Shown: positions 19,578 through 29,539, numbered from the stretch's first letter. The stretch is DNA of 64,000 nt from Pseudomonas nitroreducens NBRC 12694 (GCF_002091755.1 NZ_BDAI01000015.1:1-64000), one strand, 5' to 3'. Numbers and translations are program-made. The notes: a model not told the origin generated them from the sequence alone.

Positions 19578-21119
19578 ATGAATTCCACCCGCTCGCGCCA
19601 CGCGCCCCTTGCCGAAGTCTATGACCTGGCCGTCGTCGGCGGCGGCATCAATGGCGCGGGGATCGCGGCGGACGCCGCCGGGCGCGGGATGTCGGTGTTC
19701 CTTTGCGAACAGCACGACCTCGCCGCCCACACCTCCTCCGCCAGCAGCAAGCTGATCCACGGCGGCCTGCGCTACCTGGAACACCACGAATTCCGCCTGG
19801 TCCGCGAAGCCCTCGCCGAGCGAGAGGTACTGCTGGCCAAGGCTCCGCACATCGTCCATCCGCTGCGCTTCGTGCTACCGCACCGCCCGCACCTGCGCCC
19901 GGCCTGGATGATCCGTGCCGGCCTGTTCCTCTACGACCACCTGGGCAAGCGCGAGAAGCTGCCGGCATCCCGTGGCGTACGCTTCGGCATCGACAGCCCG
20001 CTCAAGGCCGAGATCACCCGCGGATTCGAATATTCCGACTGCTCGGTGGACGACGCCCGACTGGTGGTACTCAACGCCATGGCCGCACGCGAGAACGGCG
20101 CGCATATCCACCCGCACACCCGCTGCGTCAGCGCGCGGCGCAGCAAGGGTTTGTGGCACCTGCACCTGGAACGCCGCGACGGCAGCCTCTACTCGATCCG
20201 CGCCCGCGCGCTGGTCAACGCCGCCGGCCCCTGGGTCGACCGCTTCCTGCGCGAGGAACTGCGCCAGAAACCGCCCTACGGCATCCGTCTGATCCAGGGC
20301 AGCCACCTGATCGTGCCGCGCCTTTACGACGGCGAGCACGCGTACATCCTGCAGAACGAGGATCGGCGCATCGTCTTCGCGATTCCCTACCTGCGCCAGT
20401 TCACCCTGATCGGCACCACCGACCGCGAATACCAGGGCGACCCGGCGCAGATCAGCATCAGCGAAGCCGAGACCGACTACCTGCTCAATGTGGTCAACGC
20501 GCATTTCAAGCGCCAGTTGAGCCGACAGGACATCCTGCGCAGCTTCTCCGGCGTGCGCCCGTTGTGCGACGACGAGTCCGACGATCCGTCCGCGGTCACC
20601 CGCGACTACACCCTGGCGCTGGACAACACCCCTGGCGAAGCGCCGCTGCTGTCGGTCTTCGGCGGCAAGCTGACTACTTACCGCAAGCTCGCCGAGGCCG
20701 CACTGGAGCAGTTGGCGCCGCACTTCGCCGGCGTGATGAAAGCGAGCTGGACCGCCAGTTCCCCGCTGCCCGGCGGCGAAGCCATGACCACCGTGGAAGA
20801 CCTGGCCATCCAGCTCATGGAGCGCCTGCGCCAGCTCGACCCGGCCCTCGCCCGGCGCTGGGCCAGCACCTATGGCAGCCGCATCTGGAAGCTGCTCGAC
20901 GGCGCGCACAACCTCAGCGAACTGGGCGAACACCTGGGCGCCGGGCTCTATGCGCGCGAAGTGGAATACCTGGTCCGCGAGGAATGGGCCCGCGACGCCG
21001 ACGACATCCTCTGGCGCCGCACCAAGCTCGGGCTGTTTCTCAATGCTCAACAGCAACACCAACTGCAGCGCTATCTGACACCCGAAAGCCCTGCTCTGCC
21101 GAGTGCGTCTATTGCATAA
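19578..21119 (+). CDS. glpD: Aerobic glycerol-3-phosphate dehydrogenase
   Basis: Membrane-associated flavoenzyme that oxidises glycerol-3-phosphate to dihydroxyacetone phosphate and feeds electrons to quinone. 513 residues. The FAD Rossmann motif DLAVVGGGINGAGIA is at 16-30, followed by the family segments SSASSKLIHGGLRYLE and SGVRPLCDDES. A C-terminal DAO_C domain follows. The gene lies behind the GlpR operator. Confidence 0.97.
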   Translation: MNSTRSRHAPLAEVYDLAVVGGGINGAGIAADAAGRGMSVFLCEQHDLAAHTSSASSKLIHGGLRYLEHHEFRLVREALAEREVLLAKAPHIVHPLRFVLPHRPHLRPAWMIRAGLFLYDHLGKREKLPASRGVRFGIDSPLKAEITRGFEYSDCSVDDARLVVLNAMAARENGAHIHPHTRCVSARRSKGLWHLHLERRDGSLYSIRARALVNAAGPWVDRFLREELRQKPPYGIRLIQGSHLIVPRLYDGEHAYILQNEDRRIVFAIPYLRQFTLIGTTDREYQGDPAQISISEAETDYLLNVVNAHFKRQLSRQDILRSFSGVRPLCDDESDDPSAVTRDYTLALDNTPGEAPLLSVFGGKLTTYRKLAEAALEQLAPHFAGVMKASWTASSPLPGGEAMTTVEDLAIQLMERLRQLDPALARRWASTYGSRIWKLLDGAHNLSELGEHLGAGLYAREVEYLVREEWARDADDILWRRTKLGLFLNAQQQHQLQRYLTPESPALPSASIA

Positions 21120-21239
21120 GACGACGCCAACGATCACCCGTTAACTACAACGTTTTCGGACGCAACTGATATTTCCCCCACCTGAATCGCCGTAGCCTCC
21201 TGCCTTTTCCAGGGATAGCCCCAACAATCAGGAGGTTAC

Positions 21240-23723
21240 ATGTCGACCCGACACCGTCTCGCTATCGTTATTGCTTCAATCATGGCCGACCAGGCGTGCG
21301 CCGAGAGCCTTTCCGTCATCGGCAATCCGTTGCAGTTGGCAGATACCTATACCAATTCGATCGACCTGGTTGGCGAGGCTCACACCACCGAGCCGCTGCT
21401 CACCGCCTGGATATCTGCCACCGGCACCTTTCAGGGCGGTCTGAACAATCACGCCACAGTGACGGTGAGCGGCCCGACCGCCGGGACCATCAGTGGCAAT
21501 GGCGCGCTCTACCTCCAGTCACGAAACAGCTCACCAGCCAGCATCCAGGGCGACTTCGTCCAGGCGGGATCGCTACAAGCCAGCAACATCGCCGATGCCA
21601 CCGTCTATGTGGGGAAGGCCAACATCAGCGGCAAGTTCAGCAACCAGGGTACGATCAGCCAGAGCAACACGTTGGGCGCCCTCTCCCCCACCCTCGACAA
21701 CTACAACCTGCTGATCGATCAGTCGACACTGGGAGGCGGCTTCGAAAACAGCGGAGTCATTCACTCCCAAGGGGATGATTTCCAGAACCTGGTCATCGAG
21801 AACAGCAAGCTCTACTCCTTCAGCAACAGCGGCACCATCAGCGCAGATGGCGCCCGCAGCGTCGCAATGCTGTTCGGCCAAGGCAACAAGCTCCTCAACA
21901 CGGCAGACGATGTCCTCTACAACAGGGGCACCATCAGCGCCAAAGGCCAAGGCTCGATTGCCCTGAAAGTGGAATCAGGATTGGGGGTCGAGAACGCCGG
22001 CCTGATTCAGGCGGACGGTACTGCTGTCGATCTTTCCCAGACCAGCGTCTACTACACACAGGAGGATGGTCTGACCGCGGGAGGGCAGATCGCCCTGTTA
22101 GGCAACTTCTCGCCGGACTCAACAGCCAGCAGCGGCACTCTTGCGAGTTTCGATGGCGGTGCAGTGAAAGGCGATATCCGTAACATGTGGGTCACCGAGG
22201 TGGATGGCAACGTGGCCATGGACTCCGCGCTGATCCAGACCCGCTACCTCGAACTGGGCGGCGGCCGCCTGACACTGCTACGGCCCCACACCGTGCTGGA
22301 AGGCAACCTGGAGCTGATCGGCAGCGAAATGGAGCTGACGCTGAGCCGCGCCACCGAGCAGAACCGGCCGATTCTGAAGGTTACCGGCGAGGCGGAGGTG
22401 GATCCGGGCAGCAGAATTCTGCTCACACCCAAACCCAACGACTTCAGCACCCAGGGCGACCAGCGATATCAATTGATCAGCGCCAGCCGCTGGTACCAGT
22501 TGGGCCAGGAATCGGTAGAGGTTCCCATCTCCGCCAGTGAGCTGTCAGTCGCCAGTACTTCCGCGCTACTGACGGTCAATAGCCATGAGTTCGAAGGCAA
22601 CACCCTGGTCGCCAACCTGCGAGCCATCACCGGCGAAGAGGCCGGCCAGATAGTCGCCGAGGAGGGCGCCAGCGTGGATGCGCAGACTGCCATTGGCGAG
22701 CTCTCCGGTCAGATAGACAAACTTCTGCCCACCGACCCAATCTTCGAGCAGATTGCAAACGCGGACGCCGGGCAGATCGCCAAGTTTGCCGAGTCACTCT
22801 ATCCCGAGGTGAATGGAGGGGCCAATGCAGCGGCCATCTCCCAGCAGCGGCAAATGGAAAACGCCGTCCGCCAGCGTGGTATGGCATTGCGTCAACTCCC
22901 CGACAACCTTGATAAGGGTGGAGTCTGGGTTCAGGGGCTTGACGGCCACGGCAGCCAGGGCAGGCGCCAGGACATCACTGGCTTCGATATGAACGCGAGC
23001 GGCATTGCCGCAGGGGCGGACGCCGTCCTGGCCCCTGGCCTGATTGCCGGACTGGCATATGGCTACATGGACGGGAACGTCAAGAGCCACAACGGCAACA
23101 AGACCGACATCGACGGCAACGCACTAACACTCTATGGCAGCTACCAGCAGGGCGGGTACTTCGTCGACGCCAACCTCTCCTATGGCTGGAGCGAAAACCA
23201 CAGCAAGCGTTACATCGCCGATACCCGCGCCAAGGGTAATTATCACGGAAAACTGGCCGGAATGAGCCTTCTGGCCGGGTATGATTTTGCCTTGGCCCAC
23301 GGGCTAGTTCTTGAGCCGCGAGTGGGAGCGCGCTACAGCAATGTCCGACTGGACAACTACGACGAGAGTGGCTCCAGCGCGGCGCTTCACGTCAATAGCC
23401 AACGCTACGAGCGCGGCGAACTCGGCGCCGGCTTGCGAGTAGCTGGCGCGCTGCCTGCTGGGAAGGGCCAATTGGTACCGGAGGCGTCGCTCATGGCCTG
23501 GCACGACCTGATTGGTGACCGCACGTCCACCACCAGTAGCTTCCTGATCGGCGGAGGCGACTTCGAAACCACAGGTGTACGCCTGTCTCGCGATAGCTAT
23601 GAAGCTGCCCTGGGGCTCGACTATCGCCTGGGTGCGGTGAGCCTGGGAGGTGGCTATCGCTACGAAGGCAGCAAAGACTTCAACGGCCGTAACCTGGAGG
23701 CGCGCCTGCGATATGACTTCTGA
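21240..23723 (+). CDS. Type Va autotransporter, function of passenger unknown
   Basis: Outer-membrane protein of 827 residues that exports its own passenger. A short signal peptide probably ends after ADQACA (about 21). The passenger (about 22-540) is rich in Asn/Ser/Gly with repeated NSGTISA/NRGTISA-like turns, a predicted right-handed beta-helix. The autotransporter barrel (about 565-827) starts at GGVWVQGLDGHGSQG and ends in RLRYDF, with the terminal Phe needed for BAM recognition. No protease triad was recognised in the passenger, so adhesin is the default guess. AGGAGG precedes the ATG. It lies between glpD and glpM. Confidence 0.88.
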   Translation: MSTRHRLAIVIASIMADQACAESLSVIGNPLQLADTYTNSIDLVGEAHTTEPLLTAWISATGTFQGGLNNHATVTVSGPTAGTISGNGALYLQSRNSSPASIQGDFVQAGSLQASNIADATVYVGKANISGKFSNQGTISQSNTLGALSPTLDNYNLLIDQSTLGGGFENSGVIHSQGDDFQNLVIENSKLYSFSNSGTISADGARSVAMLFGQGNKLLNTADDVLYNRGTISAKGQGSIALKVESGLGVENAGLIQADGTAVDLSQTSVYYTQEDGLTAGGQIALLGNFSPDSTASSGTLASFDGGAVKGDIRNMWVTEVDGNVAMDSALIQTRYLELGGGRLTLLRPHTVLEGNLELIGSEMELTLSRATEQNRPILKVTGEAEVDPGSRILLTPKPNDFSTQGDQRYQLISASRWYQLGQESVEVPISASELSVASTSALLTVNSHEFEGNTLVANLRAITGEEAGQIVAEEGASVDAQTAIGELSGQIDKLLPTDPIFEQIANADAGQIAKFAESLYPEVNGGANAAAISQQRQMENAVRQRGMALRQLPDNLDKGGVWVQGLDGHGSQGRRQDITGFDMNASGIAAGADAVLAPGLIAGLAYGYMDGNVKSHNGNKTDIDGNALTLYGSYQQGGYFVDANLSYGWSENHSKRYIADTRAKGNYHGKLAGMSLLAGYDFALAHGLVLEPRVGARYSNVRLDNYDESGSSAALHVNSQRYERGELGAGLRVAGALPAGKGQLVPEASLMAWHDLIGDRTSTTSSFLIGGGDFETTGVRLSRDSYEAALGLDYRLGAVSLGGGYRYEGSKDFNGRNLEARLRYDF

Positions 23724-23825
23724 GGTCCGTTGACTTCCCAGCCACAGAACGAGATATCCACGCTGCCCCATGAGGCATACTACGCGACGCCACCGCCCCG
23801 GTGGCGTCGCCGCATAGAGAAAGAC

Positions 23826-24161
23826 GTGGACCTGATCCTCAAGGCAGCCCTCGGCGCCGGCGTGGTGCTGATCCTCGCCGCGCTGTCGAAGACGCGCAAT
23901 TACTACATCGCCGGCCTGGTGCCGCTGTTCCCCACCTTCGCCCTGATCGCCCACTACATCGTCGGCAAGAGCCGTTCGCTGGACGACCTGAAGACCACCG
24001 TCCTGTTCGGCATGTGGTCGATCATTCCCTACTTCGTCTACCTGGCCGCGCTCTACCTGATGGTGGATCGCATGCGCCTGGAGCTGTCGCTGGCGATGGC
24101 CGCGCTGGCCTGGCTGGTAGCAGCTTCGCTGCTGGTGTTCGTCTGGGTGCGCCTGCACTGA
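23826..24161 (+). CDS. glpM: GlpM-like inner-membrane protein
   Basis: Small polytopic membrane protein with about four helices. The LSKTRNYYIAGLVPLFPTFA and FGMWSIIPYFVYL stretches are characteristic of GlpM. GlpM is encoded next to glpD in P. aeruginosa and has been linked to alginate production; its biochemical role is unclear. I chose the GTG at 23826 (111 residues), which gives the usual family length. The frame extends to a TTG at 23730, which would add 32 polar residues absent from GlpM as I know it. It converges on the XRE-PAS gene with one base between stops. Confidence 0.85.
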   Translation: MDLILKAALGAGVVLILAALSKTRNYYIAGLVPLFPTFALIAHYIVGKSRSLDDLKTTVLFGMWSIIPYFVYLAALYLMVDRMRLELSLAMAALAWLVAASLLVFVWVRLH

Positions 24162-24162
24162 G

Positions 24163-25248
24163 TCAGGCGCGCGCCGCCAGCTGCGCTTCCAGTTCGCTGA
24201 TTCGCGCCTGCAGGCGATCACGCTCGGCGCGTTCGGCACGGATGTCCTCGAACACGCTGATCAGGTGATCGGGCACCCCGTCCTGTGCGCGACGCTGCAG
24301 CGAGGTGCGCACGCGCACCCAGACATAGTCTCCGTCGCGGCGGCGCAAGCGTTTCTCGACCACGTAGCGATCGAAATGACCGGCCAGCAATTGACGCAGG
24401 AGCTCCAGGTTGGTCGCCAGGTCGTCGGGGTGGGTAATATCCTGGAAGGTGATGGCGTACAGCTCCTCGGGGCGATAACCGAGCAACTCGCAAAGGCTGC
24501 CATTCACCCGCTGCCAGCTGCCGTCCAGCCCAATGTAGGCCAGTGCGCCCCAGGTCAGCTCGAAGATCGCCCGGAAACGCTCCTCGCTGTTGCGCAGTCG
24601 TTCCTCGGTGGCCATGCGCTCGGTGTTGTCCATGCTGATGCCGACCATCTTCAGTGGTCGGCCGACGGCATCGTTGACCACCGTGGCGCGCGAGGCGATC
24701 CAGCGCAGGCTGCCGTCGGGCTGGAGAATGCGGAAATCGCACTCGCAGCCCTTGCCCTCGGCAGCAGCACGCTCATACATCGCCTGCATGGTGGCCACGT
24801 CCTCCGCCGGGAGGTGGCTCCAGAACGTCTGGTTGGAGCTGACATGCCAGCCGTAGACCGCTTCGACGTTCGGCGAATAGGTCACTTCGTCGCTGATCAG
24901 GTTCCATTCCCAGGTGACGATCCGCGCGCCCTCCTGGGCCAGCTTCATCCGCGTCTCGCTCTCCATGATCTCGGCGGTGTAGCGACGGCGCAGGTCGGTC
25001 ATCGGCAGCTCGATCGGCTCGGCATCCTGCACGCTGCGCAGGGCTTCCTCGCCGTAGCGCAGCCAGAGCCAATTGACCTTGAGAAAGTCCGCCAGCCGAC
25101 GCAGGTTGTCGTAGTCGATCTCGCCGCCCTTGGTCCACTTGTGCACCGCCGTGCGCGAAATACCCAGGGCCGAACCCACTGCCTGCAACGTCAGCTTGTG
25201 GTGTTCGAGCAGTTCCTTGAGACGGAAGGCGAAGCTGTTTTCCATCAT
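24163..25248 (-). CDS. XRE helix-turn-helix regulator with two PAS domains
   Basis: Predicted DNA-binding sensor of 361 residues. A Cro/C1-type helix-turn-helix (about 8-62, ISRTAVHKWTKGG) is followed by PAS1 (about 100-212, PAS_3/PAC type ending in VGISMDNTERMA), PAS2 (about 220-335) and a short coiled coil (336-360). There is no kinase, GGDEF or other output domain, so the HTH is probably the output. The double ATG at 25248/25245 is the likely start; upstream codons run into a REP element. It is transcribed in the same direction as, and directly downstream of, cntB, which makes it a candidate regulator of that pathway. The ligand is unknown. Confidence 0.8.
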   Translation of the reverse strand: MMENSFAFRLKELLEHHKLTLQAVGSALGISRTAVHKWTKGGEIDYDNLRRLADFLKVNWLWLRYGEEALRSVQDAEPIELPMTDLRRRYTAEIMESETRMKLAQEGARIVTWEWNLISDEVTYSPNVEAVYGWHVSSNQTFWSHLPAEDVATMQAMYERAAAEGKGCECDFRILQPDGSLRWIASRATVVNDAVGRPLKMVGISMDNTERMATEERLRNSEERFRAIFELTWGALAYIGLDGSWQRVNGSLCELLGYRPEELYAITFQDITHPDDLATNLELLRQLLAGHFDRYVVEKRLRRRDGDYVWVRVRTSLQRRAQDGVPDHLISVFEDIRAERAERDRLQARISELEAQLAARA

Positions 25249-25326
25249 GGGTAGCGCGGTTTCCTGGAGGTAATCGAGGACCGCAGTATACACAGCTGTA
25301 AACCGGTGGATGACAGCACTGGACGT

Positions 25327-25393
25327 GCAGGAACGAGCTTGCTCGCGAACACACCCCGCCGCGCAGTGGGTTCGCGAGCAAGCTCGCTCCTGG
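25327..25393. repeat. REP-type palindromic pair
   Basis: Inverted arms GCAGGAACGAGCTTGCTCGC (from 25327) and its complement (to 25393), between cntB and the XRE-PAS gene. Confidence 0.85.
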
Positions 25394-25408
25394 ATCAAGG
25401 CCAGGAAG

Positions 25409-26368
25409 CTACAGGTCGATCACCAACCGCTCCCCGCGAGCGCGGGAGACGCAGAGCATCAGGGTCTGTTGCGACGCCTTTTCCTCGTCCGACAGGTACT
25501 GGTCGAAATGCTCCACCTCGCCTTCGAGGATGCGCGTCTCGCAGGTTCCGCAGACACCCTCGCGGCACAGGCAGTCCACCTGGGCGGCCTTGACGTTCTC
25601 GATGGCCTGGATGATGGTCATGCCCTCCTCCACCCGCAGTTCACGGCCGGAGCGGCCCAGTACCAGGGTGAAGGCGCCACCGCTGGCGGGAGCGGCCGCA
25701 AACTGTTCGAAGTGCACGCGCGCGTCAGCGATTCCAGCCTTCCTCGCGCCATCGATGACGGCATCGATCAGTGGCTTGGGCCCGCAGACATAGACATGGT
25801 CGTTCGCCGCCAGGGAGGCGAACAAAGCGGCCAGGTCGAGTCGGCGATCCTCGCTGTCCACATAGAAACGCACATTTCCGGCATGCGGACCGTCTGCCAG
25901 TTCGCCCTGGAAGGCGCCATGCTCCTGGCTGCGGAAGGCGTAATGCAACTCGTACGGGACAGCGCCGCCTTCCAGTTCATGCAACTGGGAAAGGAATGGC
26001 GTGATGCCGATACCACCCGCGATCAATACGTGACGCCCGGCCTTGGGATCGAGGGCGAAAAGGTTGTTCGGGGTGGAGATCGTCAACTGGGTGCCGACTT
26101 CGACCTGCTGGTGCATGAAGGCCGACCCACCCTTGGATTGCTCTTCCCGTCGAACGCCGATCTGGTAGTGACTGAGGTCGCGCGGATCGCTCATCAGCGA
26201 ATAGGCGTTGCTCAGGCCGTCGGCCATCTTCACGATCACGTGGCTGCCGCCGCTGAAGGCCGGCATTGGCTGGCCGTCGGCTCGCGCCAGGGTGAAGCGC
26301 TTGATCTGCGGGGTTGCCTGCTCCACGGCAGTCACGCGCACGCTGAACATCTCGTAGGTATTGGCCAT
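25409..26368 (-). CDS. cntB: Carnitine monooxygenase reductase subunit (YeaX/CntB-like)
   Basis: Passes electrons from NAD(P)H to the Rieske oxygenase encoded upstream. 319 residues in phthalate-dioxygenase-reductase order: flavin-binding barrel (about 1-105, NAYSLMSDP), nucleotide-binding domain (about 110-225, LIAGGIGITPFLSQ, YVCGPKPLID), and C-terminal plant-type [2Fe-2S] ferredoxin. The cluster ligands are C268, C273, C276 and C306 with canonical C-x4-C-x2-C-x29-C spacing. GAGGTGA precedes the ATG. It follows cntA after 179 bases that hold no gene. Confidence 0.88.
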   Translation of the reverse strand: MANTYEMFSVRVTAVEQATPQIKRFTLARADGQPMPAFSGGSHVIVKMADGLSNAYSLMSDPRDLSHYQIGVRREEQSKGGSAFMHQQVEVGTQLTISTPNNLFALDPKAGRHVLIAGGIGITPFLSQLHELEGGAVPYELHYAFRSQEHGAFQGELADGPHAGNVRFYVDSEDRRLDLAALFASLAANDHVYVCGPKPLIDAVIDGARKAGIADARVHFEQFAAAPASGGAFTLVLGRSGRELRVEEGMTIIQAIENVKAAQVDCLCREGVCGTCETRILEGEVEHFDQYLSDEEKASQQTLMLCVSRARGERLVIDL

Positions 26369-26547
26369 GGTTCACCTCAACTGACCGGGTGGCCGCGCCA
26401 CCCGCCTCTCTTCCGGCTCCCCGAGCGGCGGAGGAAGAGAGCTGTTTTCTTGGGAATGCCGCCCCGCTGTCTGCGGGGCGGGTGCCCTGCGCCAACTTCG
26501 TCGATGCAAGGCCTCACGCAAGTGCCGCCCACAGGCGGCGCACCGGA

Positions 26548-27669
26548 TCAGTCCAGGTGCGACACGGCGATCAGGTTGTGGAAGTGGGCGATGCCGTGCT
26601 CGCTGATACCCGTGCGCTGCTTATCCACCATGATCCGGCCCTGGCCGCGGTAGCCGCGGGACTTCAGGCCCTTCTGCACGCTTTCCACCAGACGCAGGTC
26701 TTCCGGCCGGAACACTTCGCGGTACCAGTCGATGAGCTTCTGCTGCTCCTCGGTGATGTCCTTGTTGAGGAAGTAGATGTCGTAGTGCTGCAGCGTGGTT
26801 TCGGCGTCGACCGGGAACTCGTAGATCACGGTCATGAAGTTGGCGCCCGGCGGCACGTTGAACATGGTGCACGGCCAGGCCCAGAAGCCGGAGAAGGACG
26901 GATCGCTCACCGACTCGTCGACCTTGAAGGACTGCTCCGAAGACTTGGCGACACCGTACTGCAGGGTCCAGTTGCCGTGCAGGGTGTGGACGTACTGGCC
27001 GACGTCCACCGAGTCGGCAAAGCTCGGGTGGGCCGGGCCGCAGTGGTAGCACTCCATGTAGTTGTCGACGATGGATTTCCAGTTCGCCGGGGTCTGGCTG
27101 ACGAAGCGCGCGGCCAAGTGCAGATCGTCGATCACGGCGCAGGCAGCGCGCATCTTGGCTTGCAGGCCGGGCAGTTGGTCTTCCACGCTGCCGGCGTTCG
27201 GGTCCATATTGATGAAAATGAAGCCGGCGTATTCCTCGACGCGCAGTTGCACCAGGCTGTAGTCGCCCTTGTCGAAGGCCTCGACCTGGTCGCAGTTGCG
27301 AACGTGGGTCAGCTCGCCGTCGAGCTTGAAAGTCCAGGCGTGGTACGGGCACGCGATGACGTTCTTGGCAATGCCGCCAGTGCCTTCGAGCAATTGGTGA
27401 CCACGGTGCGGGCAGACGTTGTAGAAGGCGCGCAGCACATCGTCGCGGCCGCGCACGACGATGATGCTCTCGCCGATCACCTCGCGGACGATATAGGCAT
27501 TCTTCTCGGCCACTTCACTGCGATGGCCCAGGCAGATCCAGCTGTGGGCGAAGATCTTTTCCTTCTCATGCTCGAATACGGCATCGCTGGTGTAGAAGTT
27601 CGCCGGAATGGTGTAGGCGCGCTCGTGGTCGCTGCAAAAATCGGCGGGCAGGCGTTCGAAGTCGGTCAT
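26548..27669 (-). CDS. cntA: Carnitine monooxygenase oxygenase subunit (Rieske; YeaW/CntA-like)
   Basis: Predicted to split L-carnitine into trimethylamine and malic semialdehyde. 373 residues with Rieske ligands C86, H88, C107, H110 and mononuclear iron ligands H209, H214 and D324. The bridging residue is E206 (NYMECYHC), where most Rieske oxygenases use Asp. Glu here is a hallmark of the CntA/YeaW group, and the positions are offset by about one from the CntA numbering I remember. The start at 27669 has a GGAG site; the in-frame extension to 27714 was rejected. Carnitine rather than another quaternary amine is inferred from the neighbouring BCCT carrier and D-malate dehydrogenase. Confidence 0.85.
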   Translation of the reverse strand: MTDFERLPADFCSDHERAYTIPANFYTSDAVFEHEKEKIFAHSWICLGHRSEVAEKNAYIVREVIGESIIVVRGRDDVLRAFYNVCPHRGHQLLEGTGGIAKNVIACPYHAWTFKLDGELTHVRNCDQVEAFDKGDYSLVQLRVEEYAGFIFINMDPNAGSVEDQLPGLQAKMRAACAVIDDLHLAARFVSQTPANWKSIVDNYMECYHCGPAHPSFADSVDVGQYVHTLHGNWTLQYGVAKSSEQSFKVDESVSDPSFSGFWAWPCTMFNVPPGANFMTVIYEFPVDAETTLQHYDIYFLNKDITEEQQKLIDWYREVFRPEDLRLVESVQKGLKSRGYRGQGRIMVDKQRTGISEHGIAHFHNLIAVSHLD

Positions 27670-27739
27670 CGGATATCTCCAGGCTTTCATCGACTCGCGC
27701 AGGGCGCGGTCCATTTGTTTTTGGTTTACTGCAACCCGT

Positions 27740-27748
27740 TGGTTAACA
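27740..27748. promoter_or_regulatory. TGGTTAACA motif upstream of cntA
   Basis: This nine-base motif lies about 70 bases ahead of the cntA start. The same nine bases occur twice ahead of the BCCT gene (29540-29548, 29558-29566). It is a possible common operator. Confidence 0.4.
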
Positions 27749-27750
27749 GC

Positions 27751-27800
27751 GCAGGCAAAAAAAAGCCTGCGGGTGGCGTCGCCCGGGCTGGCGACGCCAC
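27751..27800 (-). terminator. Terminator between the BCCT gene and cntA
   Basis: GTGGCGTCGCC/GGCGACGCCAC stem (27772-27800). On the minus strand it is followed by GCAGGC and a run of eight T residues, itself inside a second small hairpin. Confidence 0.7.
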
Positions 27801-27808
27801 GCAGGAAA

Positions 27809-29440
27809 TCACTGGGCCAGGGCCACTTCCCGTACGGGTTCGGCGATAATCGGGGGCTCGACTACGGCCTCGCCTGCCAGCGCCATCGCTGCGGCCTCCT
27901 CCTCGATGCGGTAGGCCGGCATCGAGCCATAGTCCGCCAGCATCCACTTGAAGAAGCCATAGACCTTGACCAGCAGGATCAGGGTGAACGGAATCGCGGT
28001 GAGCACCACGGCGGTCTTCATCGTCGACAGCGAGGCCTTGGCGAACAGCATGGCCAGCGGCACCAGGGTCAGGGTGACGGCCCAGAACAGGCGGTGGGTC
28101 GGCGTCGGATCATCGCCTTCCTGCAGGTTGCGGGTGCTTGTGGCGGCCACGGCGTAAGCCGCGGCATCCATGTGCGAGGCGCAGAACACGGCCATGATGA
28201 ACAGGTACACGGCGAGGAACAGCTTGCCCCACGGCAGCGCCAGCAGCAGCGCCTCTACGGCGCTTTCGCCCCCCTGCTCGGTGAGGATCTTCGGCACATC
28301 GACGGCACCGGTGATGAACTGGTGCATGCTGTAACTTTCCAGCGCACCGAAGAAGAACCAGCAACCGAAGCTGCCGCCCAGCAGCAGGGCGAATACCACT
28401 TCGCGCATCTGCCGGCCGCGCGATACGCGGGTCACGAACATGGCCACGCCAGGGGCGTAGGACACCCACCAGAGCCAGTAGAACACCGTCCAGTTGCGAG
28501 TGAAGGCGCCATCGCCGGCCGGGTCGGTGAACAGGCTCATGTGCACGTAGTTCTGGATCATCAGGCCGATGCCGTTGGCGGTGTTATTGATGGTGAACTG
28601 GGTCGGACCGACCAGCAGCACCACCGCGGCAAACACCAGCGCGCCGTAGCAGACGATCTTGCTCAGTTTCTGCAGGCCGCCATCGATGCCGATGTAGGAG
28701 CTCAGGGAGAACAGCACGGCGATCACACCGATCACCAGTACCTGTACGGTGAAGGTATCCGGCGTGCCCACCAGCCCGGACAGGCCACGGGTCAGGGTCG
28801 AGGCGGTCAGCGCCAGGGACACGGTGAGTGCGCCCATCATGGTCAGCAGGAAGATCAGGTCCACCAGGCGCCCCACCGGACCGGTGGCCTTGAAGCCGGT
28901 GACGGCCTCGACGATGGAAGCCAGGTTCAGGCCGCTCTTCTTGCGCACGTGGAAGTGGTAGGCCATAGCCAGGGATGCCAGGGCGTAGATCGACCAGGCG
29001 CTGATGCCCCAGTGGAAGAAGGAGTAGCCGACGCTGTACTCCAGCGCCTCACGGGATTGCGGAACGATGTTCAGGCCGGGGGTCTGGTAGTAGTAGGCCC
29101 ACTCCATCACGCCCCAGTAGAGCGTGGAGGAACCCATGCCAGCGCAGATGAACATGAATACCCAGGTGGCCGTGGAATATTCCGGTTTGCCGCTACCGAA
29201 GCGGATGTGGCCGTACTTGCTGCAGGCGATGTAGAGCACGGCCAGGGAGCTGCCGAAGATCAGCAGCTGCACGGCGGTGCCGAAGGTGCGGGTAGCAACC
29301 TCGAACAGCTGATTCGCGGCTTGCTCGGCCTGGGCCGGAAACGCAGCGAGCCCGATCACGGTCAGGAGCACCGCGACCAGGCTCATGGATATCAGGAATA
29401 CATCGACCTTCTGGGTCTTGCGGGGCATCAAGGGGGACAT
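27809..29440 (-). CDS. BCCT family betaine/carnitine transporter
   Basis: Inner-membrane carrier for quaternary ammonium compounds. 543 residues, about 12 helices. The Trp-rich signature around WTVFYWLWWVSYAPGVAMF and the following RVSRGRQMREVV define the BCCT/CaiT/BetP family. The short N-terminus and lack of a long charged C-terminal osmosensor suggest metabolic uptake rather than BetP-type osmoregulation. The start at 29440 has an AGGAGA site; the extension to 29539 is Arg-rich and was rejected. Position and gene set correspond to E. coli yeaV, next to dmlA and yeaWX homologues, so carnitine or a related betaine is the likely substrate. Confidence 0.9.
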   Translation of the reverse strand: MSPLMPRKTQKVDVFLISMSLVAVLLTVIGLAAFPAQAEQAANQLFEVATRTFGTAVQLLIFGSSLAVLYIACSKYGHIRFGSGKPEYSTATWVFMFICAGMGSSTLYWGVMEWAYYYQTPGLNIVPQSREALEYSVGYSFFHWGISAWSIYALASLAMAYHFHVRKKSGLNLASIVEAVTGFKATGPVGRLVDLIFLLTMMGALTVSLALTASTLTRGLSGLVGTPDTFTVQVLVIGVIAVLFSLSSYIGIDGGLQKLSKIVCYGALVFAAVVLLVGPTQFTINNTANGIGLMIQNYVHMSLFTDPAGDGAFTRNWTVFYWLWWVSYAPGVAMFVTRVSRGRQMREVVFALLLGGSFGCWFFFGALESYSMHQFITGAVDVPKILTEQGGESAVEALLLALPWGKLFLAVYLFIMAVFCASHMDAAAYAVAATSTRNLQEGDDPTPTHRLFWAVTLTLVPLAMLFAKASLSTMKTAVVLTAIPFTLILLVKVYGFFKWMLADYGSMPAYRIEEEAAAMALAGEAVVEPPIIAEPVREVALAQ

Positions 29441-29539
29441 CAGGCGTCTCCTGGGACGTTTTTTGTTGTTGTTGCGCATCCGCCGCAGGCTGCGGATGAA
29501 GCATCGTCGGACCAGTTGACTCAAACGCGAATAAACCAC

